Below, piece by piece: positions 15,822-21,959 of a stretch of DNA of 21,959 nucleotides. The position numbers and the translations under genes were made by a program. The notes under the pieces were generated by a model. That model saw only the letters and a list, made by a program, of their open reading frames with translations. It searched no databases and was not told the DNA's origin. This stretch comes from Nitrosopumilaceae archaeon (GTDB lineage Archaea > Thermoproteota > Nitrososphaeria > Nitrososphaerales > Nitrosopumilaceae). The stretch lies in NCBI GenBank assembly GCA_021296165.1, contig JAGWAW010000009.1:1-21959 (forward strand). The letters run 5' to 3'. Position 1 is the first letter of the stretch; the number at the start of each line of letters is the position of its first letter.

Positions 15822-18800
15822 TCAGGAGGGCCGCACCGAGACCCTGATGGGCTCGTACAGGCCCTCGCCGCCGTGCAGCGACACGTGGGACAGTATGGTG
15901 TACACGCCCGGCTCGGGCGTCTGCACCTGTATTATGGTGGTGGTGTCGTTCCAGTTCCGCACCGGGTAGAACCCTCCCCCCTCGCTGAACGCCGAATTTC
16001 CCAGCCAGTCGCTGGACGGCCAGTACGCCAAGTCCCCGAAGACTCCGGGGTCGGCATTCGTCTGGATTATCTCGCCGGCGGGGTCCACCACAAACACCCC
16101 CACGTGGGTGCGGTTGGACAGCCAGGAGACCTCCACGACGGCCGACTCCACACCCTCGGGCACGTACACGTAGTGCTGCCGCCACTCCCCGGCGGGATAC
16201 CTGCCGGACATGTCAAAGGAGCCCTGCACCAGCCCCGCCGGCAGCAGGGCATCGCTGCCGCCGTCGGACAGCACCGCCTCGCCGTCCAGCCGGGGCGCCA
16301 CCGCGTACGAGACCGGCACGCTCGCCGTATGACCGTCTGACTCGAACCGCACGAACCCCTGGTGCACGCCGGCGGCTGCCCCCGGCGGCGCCGAGACGGC
16401 CGCCTCCACCACATGGCTGGAGCGGGGCGGCACCACAACAACGCCCGAGTCGGTCCATGTCCCCTCCCAAGGCCCGTACCCGTAGTATGACACGGTCATG
16501 GTGTAGTTTATGGCGGTGGAGTTCCTGTCGGTTATGCCCTCCCAGTACGAGGCCTGCACCGGCACCGGGTACACCCCCACCACCGGCACCCCCTCAAACG
16601 ACATGTGCGGGTAGGAGATCCGCAGTTCCTGACCGGTCCCCCAGCTGCCCGCCCTGTTCACCAAGGCCAGCTCGCCATAGTCCACCGTATGGTCGGCGTT
16701 TGAGTCGCGCCAGTCGTACATGTACAGCGACGCTATGGTAAAGTCGTCTGCGTACAGCTGCGTGGTGGAGTTCATAAAGTCGTCAAACTCAAAGTTCAGG
16801 TTCACGACCAGCAGGTCCGACTCGGGTATCGCATGTACGGCGAACAGGTCCGACAGGGAGTGGTGCTCCCGGGCGTCGGAGAGCCGTATGTAGTTGGGCG
16901 CGTATGTGTCAGTCCCGTTCAGTATGGGATCCTGCTGGCGGGGATCTGTAGTGTGGTGCGACTCGTGTCTCTCCAGCTCCCGCACCATCTCCGGCTGCAC
17001 CCGCACCGTTATGGGGTGCGGGTTGGGATTCTGTATGGTGAATGTAGTCGAGCTTCGCGAGCCGGGCTCCAGGTGCCCGGCGAACCACCCCGCCGAAGGA
17101 TATGGCCGGTCGGGCACGTACACCGTCCCCAGCCCCAGTTCGGTGCGGTTGAGCGAGTCCAGGGCATCTGACAGCACCCCGCGTATATTGCTGTACGAGG
17201 CGTCGTTGGTCACCGCGAACGGGCCGTCGCCTAGCACGTACGCGACGGCCGCCCCCACGTCCAGCCTCCCGGCCCCCTGCGCCATGGGATCGTTGCCGGT
17301 GTCGGCGGCCGTGGACATCAGTATGTTCTTTATGGTGAACGGGGCGTAGGGCTTCCCGGCATCCTCCAGCTGTCCCATGACGACGGCCGCCCCCCCGGCG
17401 ACCAGCGGCGCCGACATGCTGGTCCCGCCAAACGTCCCGAATGCCTCGTAGGAGTCGTCGCCGGCGTCCCGCGTCGCCCATGAGGGCGCAAAGCCGTACG
17501 CCCCCACCGAGAGTATGTCCGGCTTTGTAGCGCCCAGTGCCCCCGGCCCCCGGCTGGAGAGCTGGGCCAGGTGCCCGTAGTGCTCGGTGGAGTTGCCAAA
17601 GCGCGGCTGCTCGGCGAAGAACCCGTACCCGGTGTACCCGGCGTTGAACGTGGCTCCCGCCGTCAGGGCCAGCAGTGAGGAGCCGGGCATGGACGAGCTC
17701 CCGTACCCTTGGCCGCTGTTCCCCGCGCTGGACACCATAAGCGTGCCCGGGTAGCGGCCGTCCAGTGACCCGGGAACCGACAGTACGTCCGAGAGCAGCG
17801 ACAGATAGTCGTACCCGGGAGCCGCCTCCAGGAGCGGGAAGGCGGGCACGCCCCAGCTGTTCGATATTATGTGGGCGCGCCTCTCCCCCGAATAGGTCCA
17901 CCCGGAGCCGTCGTTGTCCATGCCGGCGGCCCACATCCAGCCGTACTCGGTGCTGCCGTACCAGAGCGCCTTCACGGGCAGTATGGTGGCGCCCGGGGCC
18001 ACGCCAGGTATGGTATAGGTGCGGGAGTCGTTGTATATGTGGTAGGTGTTCTCCCCCTGAGCCGCTATGAGCCCGGCGACGGCGGTGCCGTGCCCATTTA
18101 TGTCGGTCATTATCCCAATATAGTTGCCGTCGGCATCGACTGGGTCCAGGAGGGTGGTGTTTGCCGCCCCGGGGACATACCCCTCTGGGGTCGCCTCCCC
18201 GAAAATCCCGTACACGTCCAGAACGCGGGCGCCCAGCATCCCGGCGCTGTAGTCGGCCAGGCCGTCGGCATCGGCGTCGTACACCAGCATCTCGTTGCCG
18301 GACCCCATCCTTATGGGGGCGTCGTCGGTAAAGTCCAAATCCAAGGAGTCGTGCCCGGCATGCTCCTGCCAGGTGGTATCCATGTCCGGTATTATGGTGT
18401 CGTATATGCCCGGCACATCCGGGTCCGTGACCAGGACTGGCACGGCCTGTATCGTGCCGTGGTTCAGCTGGAGGGACACCCCCAGATGGTACACGCCACT
18501 CTTGGATGGTATGTAGTCGTGGCTGCTGTGGCCTATGCGGAAGTCGTTCAGTACGACGCCCTCAAGGACCGGCGAATCCCCCAGCAGCGGGTACAGCGAG
18601 TTGTACACCGATACGACGGCGCCCCGGCTGGCCAGGTACACGCCGGTTCCGTCCACGTACACGGTGTGGTTGAAGGCGTTGCGCAGGGCGCCGTTCGGGT
18701 CCACGAACGCCCTGAAGGTGTTGTTGGTGAGTATTATCCCCTGCCCGTCGGGATCCAGCATGAGTGGGTGGTTGTCCGCGTCCCGGGCCACCGCGTGTAT

Positions 18801-19292
18801 CATGTCGGGGTTGGAAAAGTCCGTTCCGGTGTCCACCACTGCCACCACTATTCCGCTCCCGGTGGCCCCGTACGCGTGGGCGCGGGCCGCCCCGGTGACG
18901 TGGCCCAGGTTGGCCGCCTGCGGGAGCGCGGCCTCATCCTGGTGTGAGGAGAGCCGGATGTCCCGCATGCCCTGAGGGTTGAAGGCTCCCTCCAGCACCA
19001 CTATCCGCCCGTCTATGATATAGCGGTGCAGATCATAGGATCGCAGCGCCTGGGGGTCCAGCGAGATTATGCGGCCGGTGTAGTCCAGGCCGGAGTAGTC
19101 GAGCCGTTCCGGCCCGAACACCTCGTGCTCTATGCCGGGGCCCAGCGCGTGCGACTCGGCCGCGGCGCCCGCCAGTATGGCCGCTGCGCCCGCCAGTATG
19201 ACCGCCGTCACGCCCCGCAATATGCCAAGGGCGCACCCCGCCGCGTTATTATCTGCTTCGTCGGCCGGTCCGGTATTCATCCCGATGGACAT
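15822..19292 (-). CDS. Secreted subtilisin-family (S8) serine protease with long Asp-His insert
   Basis: 1156 residues from the ATG at 19292. An N-terminal segment (ALGILRGVTAVILAGAAAILAG) ending near SHALG looks like a signal peptide. Catalytic triad: Asp154 (AVVDTGTDF), His401 (NGHGTAVAG), Ser625 (GGTSMSAP), with oxyanion Asn525 (SSAGNSG). The gap of about 247 residues between Asp and His is characteristic of tripeptidyl-peptidase II/pyrolysin-like subtilases, against about 30 in subtilisin. After the catalytic domain come about 500 residues of beta-rich regions ending EPIRVSVRPS, with no membrane anchor, so it is probably released or cell-surface bound. Many N-x-S/T sites suit archaeal glycosylation. 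ATGs at 19412 and 19280 are alternatives; the longer one adds a Cys/Arg-rich run that does not look like a signal peptide. It converges with leuS. Confidence 0.93.
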   Translation of the reverse strand: MSIGMNTGPADEADNNAAGCALGILRGVTAVILAGAAAILAGAAAESHALGPGIEHEVFGPERLDYSGLDYTGRIISLDPQALRSYDLHRYIIDGRIVVLEGAFNPQGMRDIRLSSHQDEAALPQAANLGHVTGAARAHAYGATGSGIVVAVVDTGTDFSNPDMIHAVARDADNHPLMLDPDGQGIILTNNTFRAFVDPNGALRNAFNHTVYVDGTGVYLASRGAVVSVYNSLYPLLGDSPVLEGVVLNDFRIGHSSHDYIPSKSGVYHLGVSLQLNHGTIQAVPVLVTDPDVPGIYDTIIPDMDTTWQEHAGHDSLDLDFTDDAPIRMGSGNEMLVYDADADGLADYSAGMLGARVLDVYGIFGEATPEGYVPGAANTTLLDPVDADGNYIGIMTDINGHGTAVAGLIAAQGENTYHIYNDSRTYTIPGVAPGATILPVKALWYGSTEYGWMWAAGMDNDGSGWTYSGERRAHIISNSWGVPAFPLLEAAPGYDYLSLLSDVLSVPGSLDGRYPGTLMVSSAGNSGQGYGSSSMPGSSLLALTAGATFNAGYTGYGFFAEQPRFGNSTEHYGHLAQLSSRGPGALGATKPDILSVGAYGFAPSWATRDAGDDSYEAFGTFGGTSMSAPLVAGGAAVVMGQLEDAGKPYAPFTIKNILMSTAADTGNDPMAQGAGRLDVGAAVAYVLGDGPFAVTNDASYSNIRGVLSDALDSLNRTELGLGTVYVPDRPYPSAGWFAGHLEPGSRSSTTFTIQNPNPHPITVRVQPEMVRELERHESHHTTDPRQQDPILNGTDTYAPNYIRLSDAREHHSLSDLFAVHAIPESDLLVVNLNFEFDDFMNSTTQLYADDFTIASLYMYDWRDSNADHTVDYGELALVNRAGSWGTGQELRISYPHMSFEGVPVVGVYPVPVQASYWEGITDRNSTAINYTMTVSYYGYGPWEGTWTDSGVVVVPPRSSHVVEAAVSAPPGAAAGVHQGFVRFESDGHTASVPVSYAVAPRLDGEAVLSDGGSDALLPAGLVQGSFDMSGRYPAGEWRQHYVYVPEGVESAVVEVSWLSNRTHVGVFVVDPAGEIIQTNADPGVFGDLAYWPSSDWLGNSAFSEGGGFYPVRNWNDTTTIIQVQTPEPGVYTILSHVSLHGGEGLYEPIRVSVRPS

Positions 19293-19412
19293 GCCTTGGT
19301 GGTCCGCCCGAGGACCGCAGCGGCCGCACGCCCGAATGCGCCGATGGCGGCACGGCGCCCGGGCCGTGGCAGGCCCGACCGCAAAGGCGCATGCCCGACA
19401 ATTTGGGGGCAT

Positions 19413-20109
19413 TTGCAGGTCCCAAATCGCTTCGATCAGGCGCGTATCTGCCGCCAGGCGGGGGCTGTGAACTACCCACGCCGCCTCGGGGCTGCCGTCC
19501 GGGCAGGCGCCGGGCCGTCACGGCCGGCCGCAGGGCGCCGGGGGCCGCCCACGGGCGAGTCCCCCGTCCGCCAAGATCTGCGCCATCGCACGCGTCTGCA
19601 CACGGCGTCCTGCACCATGCCCAGCCGCGCGGCGAACCCGTTCACGTACGGGTGCAGGCGCTTGGGCCCGATGCGGCGGAACGTCCCGCCACACCCGCGC
19701 CTCGCCGGTGCCCAGAACGACCTCGCGCTGCCGCGCGGCGGCATCCCGCCGACACGGGCCCCGGCCCGGACGGGCCCGCCGCCGCGGTTTGCCGTACGGC
19801 GGTTGTCCAGACCGCCGTACGACCGGTTCGGGAAGGGCGGACACCGGTGCGCGTTCAGGCCCCCCTTGGAAACGCGATCTGGCGGTCTCGGATACGGCGG
19901 CGGCCCGACAGTCCCCAGTCTTGCCGGTAAGAAGGACCGGCGCGCCGGACCGGCAGGGGTGCCCGAATGCTCATCCTGGCACCGCGCCGCAGGGCATAAA
20001 TCGGCGGCCATTCCACCATGCCCGTTGCGGGCAATCAACCGCGCCTGCATGGCCGCGCACGGCACCGCGCCGGGAGGGCATACCAAGCCGGGCCATACGG
20101 GAGGGCGGC
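19413..20109. other. Gene-poor stretch with possible decayed gene
   Basis: No intact gene is recognised. On the minus strand between about 19735 and 19545 the coding signal (very high G/C at third positions) appears to switch frames: EVVLGTGEARVWRDV in one frame, then RRIGPKRLHPYVNGFAARLG and MVQDAV in the next, then TRAMAQILADGG back in the first. This is what a frameshifted relic would give. No family was recognised. The stretch also contains the hairpin at 19793-19821. The TPR gene's ribosome site is at its right end. Confidence 0.3.
19793..19821. repeat. Perfect 11-bp inverted repeat (7-base loop)
   Basis: CGTACGGCGGT, loop TGTCCAG, ACCGCCGTACG. All 11 pairs match, so it would make a very stable stem in RNA or a cruciform in DNA. 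It sits in the gene-poor stretch, with no T-run after it on either strand, so it is not a typical archaeal terminator. It may be a protein-binding site, part of a small RNA or a mobile-element remnant. Confidence 0.6.
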
Positions 20110-21240
20110 ATGGGGCGTAGGAGGCGGGCAGGCCGGCCCAGCGGGGAATCCGCCGGGAGGGCAGGATCCCGCCGGGGAGGGCGGCCATCCTACCCGCGGG
20201 AAGGCGACAGGGAGAAGGCCGAGGAATACATCACCGAGGGCATGAACCACCAGCAGCTCGGAAGGTACGACAGGGCCATGGCATTCTACAACAAGGCGAT
20301 AGAGGCGGATCCCACCTGCATCAACGCCCACTCCAACAAGGGGGCGGTACTGGCCGTAACAGGAAGGCCTGCCGAGGCTCTGGCCCCCTTGGAAAGGGCG
20401 GCGGAGCTGGTGGCCGTGGCCGTTCCAGACAAGGACCACGTTACGGTCCACACGAACCTGGCAGGGGTCCTGGATATGCTCGGAAGGCGCAATGAGGCCG
20501 TCGGCCGCCTGGAAATGGCACTCGACTGCCTGGACAAGACCGGCCCGGACGAGGGCTATCGGGAGCTGGTGGCGTACTCGTTTGAGGAGGTTGGGGAGGC
20601 GGCCAAGGCGGCGGCCTGCCGGGGAGGCGGCGGCCCGGCCTGGAAGCACCACGGGGAGGGGATCCGGCTGGCGAACGAGGGCAGGGACGAGGAGGCGGCG
20701 GCCTGCTTTGATCGCGCCGTCCGGGAGGATCCGTCCCTGGCCGAGGCGCACTACAGCAAGGGTACCATGATGCGGCGCCTGGGGAGGTTCGGCGGCGCGC
20801 TCGACTGCTTCCGGCAGGCGGCCAGGGCCAACCCGGACTTTGCGCTGGCGTACAACGGCATCGCCGTGGAGCTGACCCGCATGGGCAGGGACGACGAGGC
20901 CCTCGAATCCGTGGAGGAGGCCCTGAGAAGGGATCCGGATCTCGAAACGGCCATCTTCGGCAAGGGCATCATCCTGGCCAGCAACAAGCAGCACAGGGAG
21001 GCCATCGCATGGTTTGACCGCGCCGCCAAGAGGAGTCCAGACGACGTCAGCGTCCACATCAGCAAGGGAAAGTCCCACAGGGCGCTCGGCGAGAACCGGG
21101 AGGCCCTCCGGTGCTTTAATCGTGTCCTGGAGCTGGATCCCCGCAACAGGGACGCGCTGCGGGCCAAGTCTGAGGTTGAGCGGGCGCTCGGTACGGGTAG
21201 CGGTGGATCGTGGTGGGACAAGATGCACGGCGGAAGATAG
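20110..21240 (+). CDS. Tetratricopeptide-repeat protein
   Basis: 376 residues. An Arg/Gly/Ser-rich basic N-terminus (1-34) is followed by about eight TPR units near 35-68, 70-103, 111-144, 178-209, 210-243, 244-277, 278-311 and 312-345. A low-complexity, Gly-rich linker lies at 165-177. Typical units are YDRAMAFYNKAIEADP and EALRCFNRVLELDP. TPR solenoids are protein-interaction scaffolds; the partner is unknown. No signal peptide or membrane segment is seen, so it should be cytoplasmic. I chose the ATG at 20110 because GGGAGGGCGGC precedes it. The frame is open further upstream, but that text is Arg/Pro-rich and not protein-like. Ile codons are almost all ATC (about 9 of 10), unlike the ATA-rich synthetase genes, so its origin or expression may differ. 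Confidence 0.9.
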   Translation: MGRRRRAGRPSGESAGRAGSRRGGRPSYPREGDREKAEEYITEGMNHQQLGRYDRAMAFYNKAIEADPTCINAHSNKGAVLAVTGRPAEALAPLERAAELVAVAVPDKDHVTVHTNLAGVLDMLGRRNEAVGRLEMALDCLDKTGPDEGYRELVAYSFEEVGEAAKAAACRGGGGPAWKHHGEGIRLANEGRDEEAAACFDRAVREDPSLAEAHYSKGTMMRRLGRFGGALDCFRQAARANPDFALAYNGIAVELTRMGRDDEALESVEEALRRDPDLETAIFGKGIILASNKQHREAIAWFDRAAKRSPDDVSVHISKGKSHRALGENREALRCFNRVLELDPRNRDALRAKSEVERALGTGSGGSWWDKMHGGR

Positions 21241-21685
21241 GGGCGAGTGTGGACGGCGCGACGCCGCCCGCCCGATTCCGGCACACGCCCGGCGGCGCGC
21301 GGGTACGCCCGCATTCAGCCGGGACGACGGCGCCCCGGGCCCCCGTAGCGGATCCGGTAGCGGCGGACAATTCGATCCGATCACCCGGCACACACCGGCC
21401 GGGGCGTGGTGCCGCCTGAGGCCGGTCCGAATTGGAAGGTTTAGATCCTCCATCATCCCCCGGGCCCCCATACTGCGGCGGTGCCAGTGCCGCAACGTCC
21501 ACACCTCGGGCATGCCCACTCCTCCAAGAGCCGCTCCCGGATGAGAGAGGGGCGGGGGACGGGAACTGCCGGGTTGTAAATATTGCAAGTTTTGTAAATT
21601 TTGCAAGTACATACTCAACCCCTCTGACGGCCCGCAGTGACACCCCACCGCCGGGTGCCGGCTCGGCAACGAAGGGACGCCCTCC
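21241..21685. other. Intergenic stretch between the TPR gene and the coiled-coil gene
   Basis: No gene is seen here. The first 330 bases are GC-rich with no motif I recognise. Near its end lies the AT-rich tandem repeat at 21574-21609, the only AT-rich island in the area and therefore the best candidate for promoter or regulatory sequence of the gene at 21686. Confidence 0.5.
21574..21609. repeat. Four tandem 9-base units, consensus TTGYAARTW
   Basis: Four head-to-tail 9-mers alternate between a TTGTAAATW and a TTGCAAGTW form, so the array is also an 18-base repeat with 16 of the first 17 bases identical. It is AT-rich within GC-rich DNA and lies 77-112 bases upstream of the ATG at 21686. 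The spacing of about one helical turn would place each unit on a similar face of the DNA, as for cooperative protein binding. It also contains TAAATATT, which could act as a TATA element. Confidence 0.6.
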
Positions 21686-21959
21686 ATGGCCGATCCAATC
21701 GATACATCAACATTAGGGCGATCTTTGGGCTGCCGCATGGGCACCCAACTCGCACTATACCGGAACGAGATCGCGCGGCTGTTCGGAGAGATTGACGGGC
21801 GCGACACTGCCACACTGGAACTGCGGGGCGAGATCGCGCGGCTGAAGGCGGAGTGCGCCGAGAAGGTCGCCAGGGCCGGCGCCTGCGCGCCGGAGGATGG
21901 CATATGCGCGCACGCCGCCGAGGCGATGCGGCTCCAAGACGAGGTCGCGCGCCTGCAAA
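21686..21959 (+). CDS. Coiled-coil hypothetical protein, N-terminal part (runs off right edge)
   Basis: 91 codons are present. After a short N-terminus (MADPIDTSTLGRSLG) the sequence is helical with heptad-like repeats: RNEIARLFGEI, RGEIARLKAEC and LQDEVARLQ share a (G/N/D)E(I/V)ARL motif, which suggests a long coiled coil continuing beyond the edge. The start is the first ATG after an in-frame TGA; a second ATG at codon 18 is possible. Ile codons are mostly ATC, as in the TPR gene. No family is recognised. It could be a structural or chromosome-associated coiled-coil protein, but that is a guess. Confidence 0.6.
   Translation, partial: MADPIDTSTLGRSLGCRMGTQLALYRNEIARLFGEIDGRDTATLELRGEIARLKAECAEKVARAGACAPEDGICAHAAEAMRLQDEVARLQ

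Noticed and set aside
19708..20109. In-frame upstream extension of the TPR gene
   Set aside because: Arg/Pro/Gly-rich text unlike protein, while the ATG at 20110 has a good ribosome site.
21599..21644. The AT-rich array as a CRISPR fragment
   Set aside because: Units are 9 bases and directly adjacent, with no spacers.
20035..21903. 622-codon open frame on the minus strand
   Set aside because: It is antisense to the TPR gene and its flanks; no motif and low-complexity composition.

Overview
The window looks like chromosomal DNA of a GC-rich archaeon, most probably a marine Thaumarchaeote (Nitrososphaerota) close to the sponge symbiont Cenarchaeum symbiosum. Seen directly: archaeal-type alanyl- and leucyl-tRNA synthetases, TATA-like promoter boxes, short gaps and overlaps between genes, GTG starts, and a strong preference for the Ile codon ATA in the housekeeping genes despite high GC. 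The species-level assignment is inference.

Layout. 1-970 (minus) is the N-terminal part of hemL (tetrapyrrole synthesis), running off the left edge. 971-1714 is a decayed stretch with a probable transposase relic on the plus strand. 1715-3025 (plus) is an orphan Ala-rich protein. 3215-9196 (minus) is a defence-type island: a small Cys-rich zinc-ribbon protein, a DUF4411 PIN toxin, an HTH/ImmA-like metallopeptidase, then a UvrD-type helicase (GajB-like) and an OLD-type ATPase/TOPRIM nuclease (GajA-like), which together make a Gabija-type antiphage system. The two pairs, immA/PIN and gajA/gajB, are each joined with a stop codon directly followed by ATG. They are separated by a short intergenic region carrying inverted repeats that look like an operator beside a TATA box.

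9999-15373 (plus) is a two-gene alaS-leuS operon with an ATGA overlap. 15822-19292 (minus) is a secreted subtilisin-family protease with a very long Asp-His spacing, as in tripeptidyl-peptidase II/pyrolysin-like enzymes. Just after its stop codon lies a pentapeptide-repeat gene broken by two frameshifts. 20110-21240 (plus) encodes a TPR protein, followed by a small AT-rich tandem repeat and the start of a coiled-coil protein that runs off the right edge.

The strongest biology is the Gabija plus ImmA/PIN island inserted between ordinary chromosomal genes. Its genes are less codon-biased than the aminoacyl-tRNA synthetase operon, which fits horizontal acquisition. The pentapeptide, transposase-like and 19.5-kb relics suggest a chromosome with ongoing gene decay between conserved genes. 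No CRISPR array, rRNA or convincing tRNA was seen.
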